This document shows positions 1-5,461 of a DNA stretch of 5,692 bases, piece after piece. A program made the translations under genes and the position numbers. The notes below the pieces were generated by a model. It worked only from the letters and a program-made list of their open reading frames with translations, was not told the origin of the DNA and searched no databases. Origin of the DNA: Bacteriovoracaceae bacterium. GTDB lineage: Bacteria > Bdellovibrionota > Bacteriovoracia > Bacteriovoracales > Bacteriovoracaceae. Within the stretch, counting starts at the first letter, position 1. The number at the start of each line of letters is the position of its first letter. The stretch spans positions 1-5,692 of the forward strand of contig SKIL01000106.1 of NCBI GenBank assembly GCA_007116425.1, written 5' to 3'.

Positions 1-141
1 AAGGGCGTCTACATCGCTCGATAGCAAGAGCGAATACTCTTCACATGTTTGGTCAAGTAGGGTGTTGTGTTCTTCACAGAGTCTCTTCCATAGATCCGTC
101 ACACGATAATAAAAAACTTCTTTTGATTGGTTTTTTTCCAT
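1..141 (-). CDS. flgN: FlgN-like flagellar export chaperone, partial (N-terminal 47 residues)
   Basis: An open frame starts at ATG 141-139 and runs off the left edge, giving 47 residues without a stop. A strong ribosome-binding site (AAGGAGGG, 158-151) sits 9 bases before the ATG and decides the start. The visible part is predicted to be helical and charged, with the pattern DLWKRL, CEEHNTLLDQ, CEEYSLLLSSDVDAL. This resembles the N-terminal helix of FlgN-family chaperones, which have spaced Leu and Glu residues and a short 'L..d...L' ending. FlgN proteins bind the hook-filament junction proteins FlgK and FlgL in the cytoplasm and deliver them to the flagellar export gate. The position directly after flgM, 45 bases downstream, is the usual place for flgN and is the main support. 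FlgN sequences are poorly conserved and most of the gene is missing, so the name rests on context plus a helical pattern. Its ribosome-binding site lies in a hairpin loop, described separately. Confidence 0.62.
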   Translation of the reverse strand, partial: MEKNQSKEVFYYRVTDLWKRLCEEHNTLLDQTCEEYSLLLSSDVDAL

Positions 142-146
142 ACGCT

Positions 147-164
147 AGATCCCTCCTTGGATCT
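147..164 (-). promoter_or_regulatory. Hairpin presenting the flgN ribosome-binding site in its loop; candidate CsrA site
   Basis: On the transcript strand this reads AGAUCC-AAGGAG-GGAUCU: a perfect 6-bp stem with a 6-base loop holding the Shine-Dalgarno core, ending 5 bases before the flgN ATG. A GGA in a hairpin loop that overlaps the ribosome-binding site is the classic target form of the CsrA/RsmA translational repressor. The structure is seen directly in the sequence. Binding by CsrA is inferred. Confidence 0.5.
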
Positions 165-186
165 TTCGATGTCAATTGAGCTTCTT

Positions 187-513
187 CTAGAACTCTTGTT
201 CGAGTAGACGATCGGCCAAGGCTTCATAATCAAACTTATAATTACCTGATTTGATCTGTGCCTTAAGGTTGGCAATTTTTTCAGAATTGTCGACCTCCGG
301 AGCAGCGTCTACGGCCTTTTTAATCCTAGAATAGTCCCGAATAGAATCTGAAATATTCACTTTAGCATCCTGCCTTGTTGACTCAAGTTCCTGCATCCTC
401 ATCGAATCATTTCTTTTTAGTGCAGACTTCATGGCCTGCTGGCTTTGTGACGCCTGATTCGATTTTGAATTAGGAAAAAAACTTGATCTAGTATTATTGT
501 CTACGCTGTTCAT
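187..513 (-). CDS. flgM: Anti-sigma-28 factor FlgM
   Basis: This 108-residue protein is the negative regulator of flagellin synthesis. It binds sigma-28 (FliA) in the cytoplasm and is exported through the completed hook-basal body, which releases late gene expression. The C-terminal half (about residues 51-108) is a textbook FlgM domain: VNISDSIRDYSRIKKAV, then DAAPEVDNSEKIANLKAQI, then GNYKFDYEALADRLLEQEF. These blocks form the sigma-28-binding helices. Residues 1-50 are rich in Ser, Asn and Gln and look disordered, as expected for the exported N-terminus. The ATG overlaps the flgJ stop by 4 bases (ATGA, 513-510), with GGGAGG at 524-519 five bases upstream, so the two are probably translationally coupled. 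Family members are usually about 90-110 residues, so the gene is complete. The identification is secure. Confidence 0.95.
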   Translation of the reverse strand: MNSVDNNTRSSFFPNSKSNQASQSQQAMKSALKRNDSMRMQELESTRQDAKVNISDSIRDYSRIKKAVDAAPEVDNSEKIANLKAQIKSGNYKFDYEALADRLLEQEF

Positions 514-920
514 TTCTCCCTCCCGGAAGAGATGCCTTTGCTTGGCATATTTTCATTCATCTTTTGATATTGTCCGTGGCCTCTTCTAGGAGCATCAAAT
601 TGCCTTAGATTTGCCTCGGTACGCATATATTCAGGATATATTTGATCTAAAATAAGTCGTTGAATGCCAATACCACCACCTTGAGAGGCCATGGCCTGAG
701 CCTGTTCTTGGGTAATAAGTGACTCGTAATAACTCATGGCAGTTGAATCATCTTCAGACTTTTGAATTGAGTTTTTCATTTGTTGCAGCATGAATTCAAT
801 AAATTGCTCTTCCATACCTTGAGCAACCTCTCGATAAGCTTTTGGAACCATCTCGAGTGAGTCGGCCTTTTTGTTCTTAAGCCCCTGAAGCTGTTGTGTC
901 ATTGAGGGGTCAATCTTCAT
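510..920 (-). CDS. flgJ: Short FlgJ: rod-binding (rod-cap) domain protein without muramidase domain
   Basis: This 136-residue protein matches the N-terminal rod-binding domain of FlgJ, which helps rod subunits polymerise in the periplasm. The conserved blocks are visible: YREVAQGMEEQFIEFMLQQMKNSI (about residues 29-52), the SYYESLITQEQAQAMASQ region (63-80), GGGIGIQRLILDQI (81-94) and YP after it. Escherichia coli FlgJ is about 313 residues because it also carries a C-terminal peptidoglycan hydrolase; here the protein ends in a short polar tail. Single-domain FlgJ is common outside Gammaproteobacteria, so a separate enzyme must open the cell wall. The start is chosen at ATG 920, preceded by AGGAAGG (930-924). 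An in-frame TTG at 941 would add 7 residues, but its Shine-Dalgarno (AGGAG, 958-954) is 12 bases away and in a hairpin. The stop overlaps the flgM start. Confidence 0.88.
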   Translation of the reverse strand: MKIDPSMTQQLQGLKNKKADSLEMVPKAYREVAQGMEEQFIEFMLQQMKNSIQKSEDDSTAMSYYESLITQEQAQAMASQGGGIGIQRLILDQIYPEYMRTEANLRQFDAPRRGHGQYQKMNENMPSKGISSGREK

Positions 921-943
921 AAACCTTCCTAGTTTAATCAAAG

Positions 944-958
944 AGGAGAAGTTCTCCT
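944..958 (-). repeat. 7-bp inverted repeat in the flgJ leader
   Basis: AGGAGAA (944-950) and TTCTCCT (952-958) form a perfect dyad around one base. In RNA this folds as a 6-bp stem, AGGAGA/UCUCCU, with a three-base loop. It pairs up the AGGAG that could serve a TTG start at 941, and it would lie at the extreme 5' end of a transcript starting from the TATAAT box at 971-966. It could be a 5' stabilising stem, a translation-blocking hairpin or a DNA operator. It has no U-tract, so it is not an intrinsic terminator. Confidence 0.5.
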
Positions 959-965
959 GTCGTCT

Positions 966-971
966 ATTATA
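966..971 (-). promoter_or_regulatory. Candidate internal sigma-70 promoter (-10 box) for flgJ-flgM-flgN
   Basis: The minus strand reads TATAAT at 971-966, a perfect -10 hexamer in the only long non-coding gap of the operon (flgI to flgJ). No good -35 is seen at 16-18 bases; TTGGTG lies 21 bases upstream, which is too far. Transcription would begin near 958-960. The placement makes sense for separate expression of the flgJ/flgM/flgN group, but the evidence is one hexamer. Confidence 0.3.
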
Positions 972-975
972 GTAT

Positions 976-1013
976 CACCTCAGGGGCCCTAACACCAATA
1001 TTCATCGAGGTGT
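976..1013 (-). repeat. Competing inverted repeats between flgI and flgJ
   Basis: On the transcript, CACCUC (1012-1007) can pair with GAGGUG (981-976) over a loop of about 25 bases. Alternatively ACACC (1013-1009) can pair with GGUGU (996-992) over a 12-base loop. The two pairings share the same upstream strand and exclude each other. A GGGGCCC run (984-990) lies inside the larger loop. The rest of the gap from 1014 to 1044 shows only an A/T-rich stretch near 1014-1023. This may be a post-transcriptional element or weak RNA-processing site at the flgI/flgJ junction. No function can be assigned. Confidence 0.35.
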
Positions 1014-1044
1014 AAAAAATTTTCGCCCCTTGCAATCCCATTGT

Positions 1045-2055
1045 CTATATCATCTCAATTTCACCAATAAGAGATCCATTTGATCTAAGTGCTTGAAAAA
1101 TTGAAATAATATCGTCGGGATTCGCCCCGAAAGCATTTAAGCTCTGAACCAAGTCATTTAACGTTGGTTGTGCTTCCATATAAATAAGTGATCCTTCTGC
1201 TTGGTCATTACCACCGTCTTGGTTTCCAATATTAATAGTCAGGTCACCATGGCTAATCGCGACTGGTCTTAGTCTCACACCTCCACCGGCAACGATTGTC
1301 CCGGTTCGCTCATTGATGACAATTCTTGCCCTTTCATCTGTATGAACCTTAAAGTTTTCTATCAGGGCCATGAGTTGAACCACACTTCTCTGATAATGAG
1401 TGGGAATAATAAGATCAAGTGTCCCAGCATCTCGTGCACTTGCAAACCTTCCACCGAGCTCAGAATTGATAACCTGTTCAACTCTTGCTGCTGTTGTAAA
1501 GTCTGGATTGTGGAGGCTTAATCGCAAAGATTCTTTTCTGTCGAAATTAACTTCGATCTCGCGCTCCACTGTAGCCCCTCCTGGGATTGTAGCTGTGGTC
1601 GTAAATCTCTGTCCGCCTTCAAGGCCACCAATTGAAATGGGCCCGCTGGTAATGGCGTAAACATTATCATCTCCACCTTTTAAGGGAGTGACAAGGAGAG
1701 TTCCACCAGCGAGTGAAGAAGCACCGCCGATCGAAGAAACCGTCACATCAATCTTTTGCCCAACTCTCGCAAATGGAGGAAGCTTAGCGGTAACGATAAC
1801 GGAGGCCACATTATTAGAAGAGACTTCATTTTGTGGGTTGAGACCAAGCTGTTGAAACATTCTTGTGAGAGCAGTGTTTGTAATCTCACCACCTCCATCA
1901 CCCGTTCCATCTAGCCCTACAACGAGACCATAACCAATAATTGGGTTATCTCGAACCCCTTTAACTGAGACAAGATCTTTAAGTCGTATGGGTTCATTTG
2001 CCAAAGACTGAAGGCCGAATCCAAGAAAGAATAATAAAATAAAAAGACTTCTCAT
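1045..2055 (-). CDS. flgI: Flagellar P-ring protein FlgI
   Basis: FlgI assembles in the periplasm into the P ring, the bushing in the peptidoglycan layer around the distal rod. This 336-residue protein has a Sec signal peptide: Arg2, a hydrophobic core at residues 4-15, and likely cleavage after SLA (residue 19). The mature N-terminus carries the family signature, RLKDLVSVKGVRDN then IGYGLVVGLDGTGD (about 24-53). Further hallmarks are ASVIVTAKLPPFARVGQKIDVTVSS (84-108), TIPGGATVEREI (157-168), RIVINERTGTIVAGGGVRLRPVAISHGDLTI (244-274) and the C-terminal LVQSLNAFGANPDDIISIFQALRSNGSL block (302-329). It is slightly shorter than the E. coli protein (about 365). There are no cysteines, so the intramolecular disulfide needed by enterobacterial FlgI is absent. 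ATG 2055 is preceded by GAGGT overlapping the flgH stop. The two genes are 3 bases apart. Confidence 0.97.
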   Translation of the reverse strand: MRSLFILLFFLGFGLQSLANEPIRLKDLVSVKGVRDNPIIGYGLVVGLDGTGDGGGEITNTALTRMFQQLGLNPQNEVSSNNVASVIVTAKLPPFARVGQKIDVTVSSIGGASSLAGGTLLVTPLKGGDDNVYAITSGPISIGGLEGGQRFTTTATIPGGATVEREIEVNFDRKESLRLSLHNPDFTTAARVEQVINSELGGRFASARDAGTLDLIIPTHYQRSVVQLMALIENFKVHTDERARIVINERTGTIVAGGGVRLRPVAISHGDLTINIGNQDGGNDQAEGSLIYMEAQPTLNDLVQSLNAFGANPDDIISIFQALRSNGSLIGEIEMI

Positions 2056-2058
2056 TGT

Positions 2059-2811
2059 TTACCTCAGAACCGTTACTTGTGATTCGATGATGTCGTCAGA
2101 CTTTATCGAGTCATTATTATCAATGTCACGTGTCGCCACTAGGGCCTGAACTTCAATAAGGCGACGGGCATTTTGAAAAAGAACATTTTTACGACCTCTT
2201 AAAAGAACGTGGTCGCGACTGATTTGCTCAATAATGACGGATGAAATACGGTCGTGAATACGACTCTCTCCCTCTTGGGCAACATCACGACTTCCTTCTT
2301 CCTGCTGCTCATCTTCTTCTTGCTGTTGATCTCTTTGCTGTCGACGGGGTGGTGGAAAATTACGTCGAAGCTCAAGTGAAATTTCTTTTTTGAGACGATC
2401 CATTACATTGATAAGAACAATATCTCCACTCGAGCGTCTACGAGAGTGTGAGAAAAGATTGCTTTCATTGGAGGCCCATAAGCTTGTGCTTGGCGTATTA
2501 TCTCTTAAATCTTCAGCGCGAGTTCTTTGTTGCCCTTGTGAAGAACCCAGTCCTACCGAACCTGTCGCTTGAGAGCTCTGGTATTGGCGTTGAACACTGG
2601 GAGGCTGAAAAGAAGAATTTTGAGTTGAGGGGCCTTGCTGCGCCTGTCTTGCTGTATCTGTTGAAGGCATTGCTCTAGCGTTTGGGTTATGCATTTGCTG
2701 ATACTCGCGATCAATTTGCTGATGAACACGACTTACATATGAGCTACACCCAATATTAAGAAGAACTGCAATCATAAAAATAGGCGAGAGCCTTAATAAT
2801 AAATTTTTCAT
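2059..2811 (-). CDS. flgH: Divergent flagellar L-ring lipoprotein FlgH
   Basis: FlgH forms the outer-membrane L ring around the rod. This 250-residue protein starts with a lipoprotein signal (LLNIGC; modified Cys22 followed by Ser-Ser), although Asn at -3 is atypical. Residues 30-105 are a Gln/Ser-rich linker. Then comes the FlgH hallmark: SLW (110-112), NLF (118-120), SRRRSSGDIVLINVMD (123-138). The C-terminal part, from RIHDRISSVIIEQISRDHVLLRGRKNV (184-210) to ARRLIEVQALVATRDIDNNDSIKSDDIIESQV (215-246), matches the FlgH pattern of 'NG.L.V.G...i.vn...e.i...G.V...DI...N.v.S..iada'. The middle segment is replaced by a Pro/Arg then Gln/Glu-rich tract (153-182). The usual final segment (glycine-rich stretch and 'GwL.R') is missing. 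ATG 2811 overlaps the flgA stop (ATGA) and has no clear Shine-Dalgarno, so expression probably depends on translational coupling. Position before flgI supports the name. Confidence 0.9.
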   Translation of the reverse strand: MKNLLLRLSPIFMIAVLLNIGCSSYVSRVHQQIDREYQQMHNPNARAMPSTDTARQAQQGPSTQNSSFQPPSVQRQYQSSQATGSVGLGSSQGQQRTRAEDLRDNTPSTSLWASNESNLFSHSRRRSSGDIVLINVMDRLKKEISLELRRNFPPPRRQQRDQQQEEDEQQEEGSRDVAQEGESRIHDRISSVIIEQISRDHVLLRGRKNVLFQNARRLIEVQALVATRDIDNNDSIKSDDIIESQVTVLR

Positions 2812-3725
2812 AAATCAATAACCACTCTGTTATAGTCAACAACTTTACCTGTTATAATTCGATTGTTTTGGGGGTGCCTTAACCTGACGCTTTCTCCAAT
2901 ATGTCCACTGGTCATGGCCGTGGCTTTTCCACTAAGGCTAATTCCGCTTTTGTTAAGCGATATATTTACGGGGCTTCCTTGTCTCACAAGGCGCATTGGT
3001 GAGGTGTGACTCCTACTTAGTGCTTCACCTCGTGAGAGTGAGCGGTTGAGGCGATAGAAGTGGATGCGATCAAGGTCTGCTTCGTAAAAAAGGTTTTCTG
3101 GTGTTTCGCTGTAAACTTCTTTGAGCTCAAATTGGCCTCTGTCGATAGAGTTGTGTGTCACGCTGACTTGTGAGGATGCTACTAAAGCAATGGCCCGGCT
3201 TTTTATTTGTGACTGTACCCAATGAGATTGGATGCCTCCCTCATTGGTACGAAAAATGAGCTCGACACTTTGAAGCCCATTTCTTTGACAGGTATTACAG
3301 TTGGCCGAGATGTGTATGTTTTCATCAAAAGTGAGAATATGCTGATTCCCAATGATATTTGCATTGGTGACAAAGCGGTCAGCAGAGAGGTTTAACTTCT
3401 CTTTAATGATATCTTCAAGCCGATAAACGCGTACCTGGTCGCGATTAAATATTAAATTGGAAAGTTCGGAATTATAATCAGAAATTCGGTTGAGATTTAT
3501 ACTTCCACGAGCATCCATTAAAAAGTCTCTAAGATAATTGAGTTGTGAATTTTGACAGTTTGAATCAGAAATAAATAACTCATGGTCAGGGATATTATTT
3601 TTTTGTGAATAAGTCAGAAAAATATGTGAAGCTAGTTCAACTTCACAGCGCAAGTCTTCAAGCTTTTGCGCAAAACCTGAAGACGCATACACAAAAATTA
3701 AAATGATAGATAAAAGTCTAAACAT
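2808..3725 (-). CDS. flgA: P-ring assembly chaperone FlgA (SAF domain)
   Basis: FlgA is a periplasmic chaperone needed for FlgI to polymerise into the P ring. This 305-residue protein has a Sec signal peptide (hydrophobic 4-16, likely cut after GFA, residue 19). Its C-terminal half is the SAF/FlgA module: RAIALVASSQVSVTHNSIDRGQFEL (177-201), then LNRSLSRGEALSRSHTSPMRLVRQGSPV (226-253), and the typical end GKATAMTSGHIGESVRLRHPQNNRIITGKVVDYNRVVI (266-303). The 'G..GE.VR.R....NR.I.GKV' pattern is the strongest FlgA signature. The N-terminal 175 residues are less conserved and make it longer than the E. coli protein (about 219). Four cysteines are present, at 27, 57 and in a CNTC motif at 143-146, so periplasmic disulfides are possible. 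ATG 3725 follows a GGTAGG that overlaps the flgG stop codon; the genes are 11 bases apart. Confidence 0.9.
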   Translation of the reverse strand: MFRLLSIILIFVYASSGFAQKLEDLRCEVELASHIFLTYSQKNNIPDHELFISDSNCQNSQLNYLRDFLMDARGSINLNRISDYNSELSNLIFNRDQVRVYRLEDIIKEKLNLSADRFVTNANIIGNQHILTFDENIHISANCNTCQRNGLQSVELIFRTNEGGIQSHWVQSQIKSRAIALVASSQVSVTHNSIDRGQFELKEVYSETPENLFYEADLDRIHFYRLNRSLSRGEALSRSHTSPMRLVRQGSPVNISLNKSGISLSGKATAMTSGHIGESVRLRHPQNNRIITGKVVDYNRVVIDL

Positions 3726-3736
3726 TTAAAAAATAC

Positions 3737-4588
3737 CTACCTAATATTATTCACCGATTGCATCATTTGATCGGCGACCCCCATAACTCTGGAATTTGTT
3801 TCATAAGCACGCTGGGCCCGAATGAGTTCAGTCATTTCGGCCATGATATTAACGTTTGAAGATTCGAGTGCACCTTGCATAATCACCCCTGAGTTGCTTT
3901 GCCCTGGAGTATGTTGGATGGCCTCGCCGCTTGATCTTGTGGCGCTAAAGAGGTTCCCACCTTGAGCACTCAGTCCAACGGGATTGATAAAAGTGAAAAT
4001 AGGAATTTGCCCAACAATCATTGGCTCGATTTCGTTGCGAATAAATGCCTCAACGGTTCCATCTTCGGTGATGTTGACACTCATCGTGTTGGGGGGGAAG
4101 TTAATCGTAGGAAAAACATTGTATCCGTGGTTTGTAACAAGAGTCCCCGTGCTATCAACACTGAATGAGCCGTCTCGTGTAAAGCGAATTTCACCGTTAG
4201 GTAGGACGATTCCAAAAAAACCTTGTCCATCAATAAGTAGGTCAAACGGTCGATCTGTAACTTGGGGGCTACCCTGAGAAAACTCGCGACGAATTCCAGA
4301 TACGCGAGCACCACTACCAAGTTGGACTCCAACATTATATTGCGAGTTATGACTTGAGCGAGCACCTGCTTCTTGAACAGTTTCATAGAGGAGGTCTTGG
4401 AACTCCGTTCTCGAACGCTTGTAGCCAATCGTGTTGGCGTTAGCTATATTTTGAGAAATGGTATTAACGTTTGTTTCTTGTGCCGCCATCCCTGTCGCTG
4501 CAGTGTTTAGAGCACGCATGGCATAAGTGTCTGCGATAAAAAGTGAATAGGTAAAAAAACAAACACTTAAATATTTAAAACTTTTCAC
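3737..4588 (-). CDS. flgG: Distal rod protein FlgG with a signal-peptide-like N-terminal extension
   Basis: FlgG builds the distal rod, the drive shaft within the P and L rings, and is normally exported by the flagellar type III system. From residue 24 the protein is a standard FlgG of exactly 260 residues, the E. coli length: MRALNTAATGM, the flagellar rod motif SQNIANANTIGYKRSRTEFQDLLYET (45-70), the FlgG-specific stretch around EAGARSS and GVQLGSGARV (73-96), DGQGFFGI (120-127), RFTRDGSFSVD (135-145), and the C-terminal ESSNVNIMAEMTELIRAQRAYETNSRVM block (242-269). The C-terminus ends at the usual place. The annotated start is GTG 4588 with GGAGGG (4597-4592) just 3 bases upstream. It adds 23 residues with two lysines, a hydrophobic core (7-19) and TYA before Met24, like a Sec signal peptide. 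ATG 4519 (Met24) has no Shine-Dalgarno. A C7 tract lies at 4097-4091. The protein family is certain; the start is open. Confidence 0.95.
   Translation of the reverse strand: MKSFKYLSVCFFTYSLFIADTYAMRALNTAATGMAAQETNVNTISQNIANANTIGYKRSRTEFQDLLYETVQEAGARSSHNSQYNVGVQLGSGARVSGIRREFSQGSPQVTDRPFDLLIDGQGFFGIVLPNGEIRFTRDGSFSVDSTGTLVTNHGYNVFPTINFPPNTMSVNITEDGTVEAFIRNEIEPMIVGQIPIFTFINPVGLSAQGGNLFSATRSSGEAIQHTPGQSNSGVIMQGALESSNVNIMAEMTELIRAQRAYETNSRVMGVADQMMQSVNNIR
4519..4588 (-). other. Extra N-terminal segment of FlgG (codons 1-23), resembling a Sec signal peptide
   Basis: These codons precede the normal FlgG start (Met24). They encode a short Lys-containing N-region (K2, K5), a hydrophobic/aromatic H-region at about residues 7-19 (LSVCFFTY, SLFIA) and a small-residue exit (ADTYA). 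A GGAGGG at 4597-4592 precedes the GTG, and there is no stop in the frame. Rod proteins normally begin directly with the coiled-coil segment that here starts at Met24. It may be a real extension, a cleaved leader or an unused upstream start. Confidence 0.6.
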
Positions 4589-4589
4589 T

Positions 4590-4603
4590 AACCCTCCATG
4601 GTT
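4590..4603 (-). promoter_or_regulatory. flgG ribosome-binding site in a small hairpin loop
   Basis: The transcript reads AACC-AUGGAG-GGUU just before the GTG: a 4-bp stem with a hexaloop that holds the Shine-Dalgarno GGAG. It is the only good ribosome-binding site for flgG and decides the GTG start, with a short 3-base spacer. The loop form ANGGA is like a CsrA site, but the stem is short and could be chance. Confidence 0.35.
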
Positions 4604-4618
4604 TTGTGATTCATTTAA

Positions 4619-5443
4619 TTAAAAGCGAGAAATTTCGTTAACACCTTTTGAACTAATATCATCATAGGTTTTTATAATTCTTTGAATTGATTCAAAGTTT
4701 CTGTGAGCACGTATAAGGTCTGACATCTCTGCAACGGCGTTAATATTTGACTGCTCAATAAAACCTTGGTGAATCGCTGTCTTAGGAGTGTCCACTTTTC
4801 TATTGGCATCGTCATGATTAATAAAAAAGCTTTGCCCTTGCTTTTTGAGCGCGTGTGGATCGTTAAACTCTACCACTGAAAGGTCTCCGATTTTCTGACC
4901 GGCAACAAAAATTTCACCCTGCAGATTAATTGTGGGGGAGTGATTTCCAATTTCAACAATTCTATCTTCAGGTCGTGGGATTTCATTTCCTTCGCGCATG
5001 TCTTGTTCACTTAATCGTTTAAGAACTGGATGACCTTCATTTGTCACAAGATGCCCTTGTGAGTTGAGAGTGAAATTTCCTTGTCTGGTGTAGCGAACAC
5101 CATTTGGGCCTAATACCTCAAAGAAACCGGGCCCATGTAAGGCGAAATCAAATTGATTGCTGGTTGGGGTTAATTGACCTTGAGAAAAATCGGTATAAGT
5201 TCCGTCAACTTTGACTTTGGCGGATTCTGCGCCATAGCTGTGATAAAAATCACGAGGTGCGAATTCTCGATTAGGTAAATCGATATCGTAGTGACCTTTG
5301 TCTAAGGCCGTAAGGTATTCCTTAAAAACCATTTGGTCGCGTTTGAATCCCGCAGTGTTTGCGTTAGCAACGTTATTGGCAATAGTTTCTACTCTTTTTT
5401 GCTGAGCAATCGCTCCTGACACTGGCACCCATAAATCACGCAA
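4619..5443 (-). CDS. flgF: Proximal rod protein FlgF
   Basis: FlgF is a rod subunit exported by the flagellar type III apparatus. This 274-residue protein has the axial-protein N-terminus LWVPVSGAIAQQKRVETIANNVANANTAGFKRDQMVFKEYL (4-44), including the ANNVANANTAGFKR rod motif. Next come DFSQGQLTPTSNQFDFALHGPGFFEVLGPNGVRYTRQGNFTLNSQGHLVTNEGHPV (85-140), an FlgE/F/G core, and the C-terminal IHQGFIEQSNINAVAEMSDLIRAHRNFESIQRII block (224-257). It lacks the FlgG-specific stretch seen in its neighbour, and it is the first gene before flgG, both of which favour FlgF. The start is TTG 5443-5441, with a near-perfect AGGAGGG (5455-5449) five bases upstream; no ATG fits as well. It appears to be the first gene of this operon, 30 bases before flgG. 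Confidence 0.93.
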   Translation of the reverse strand: MRDLWVPVSGAIAQQKRVETIANNVANANTAGFKRDQMVFKEYLTALDKGHYDIDLPNREFAPRDFYHSYGAESAKVKVDGTYTDFSQGQLTPTSNQFDFALHGPGFFEVLGPNGVRYTRQGNFTLNSQGHLVTNEGHPVLKRLSEQDMREGNEIPRPEDRIVEIGNHSPTINLQGEIFVAGQKIGDLSVVEFNDPHALKKQGQSFFINHDDANRKVDTPKTAIHQGFIEQSNINAVAEMSDLIRAHRNFESIQRIIKTYDDISSKGVNEISRF

Positions 5444-5448
5444 AGAGA

Positions 5449-5455
5449 CCCTCCT
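5449..5455 (-). promoter_or_regulatory. Ribosome-binding site fixing the TTG start of flgF
   Basis: The minus strand reads AGGAGGG five bases before TTG 5443. It is an almost ideal Shine-Dalgarno and supports the rare TTG start. ACC/GGU bases either side could make a very weak 3-bp hairpin around it. Confidence 0.7.
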
Positions 5456-5461
5456 GGTACT

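Noticed and set aside
921..941. TTG 941 as the flgJ start
   Set aside because: It would add only 7 residues outside the conserved domain, and its Shine-Dalgarno is 12 bases away and paired in a hairpin. ATG 920 has AGGAAGG close by.
944..958. Intrinsic terminator after flgI
   Set aside because: The inverted repeat is not followed by a U-tract and lies about 90 bases downstream of the flgI stop, right at the flgJ start. It is better explained as a leader element.
1400..1660. Plus-strand open frame of 86 codons opposite flgI
   Set aside because: It lies wholly inside the well-conserved flgI gene on the other strand, with no ribosome-binding site of note. It is a shadow of flgI codon usage.
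2390..2678. Two plus-strand open frames opposite flgH
   Set aside because: They are antisense to flgH, whose conserved motifs and signal peptide are clear. Neither has a recognisable domain.
3962..4428. Plus-strand and alternate minus-strand open frames inside flgG
   Set aside because: All overlap the conserved FlgG core in other frames. They are not likely to be coding.
4588..4599. Three-codon ORF (ATG GAG GGT TAG) overlapping the flgG GTG start
   Set aside because: The ATG is simply part of the flgG Shine-Dalgarno and has no ribosome-binding site of its own. It is probably coincidence.
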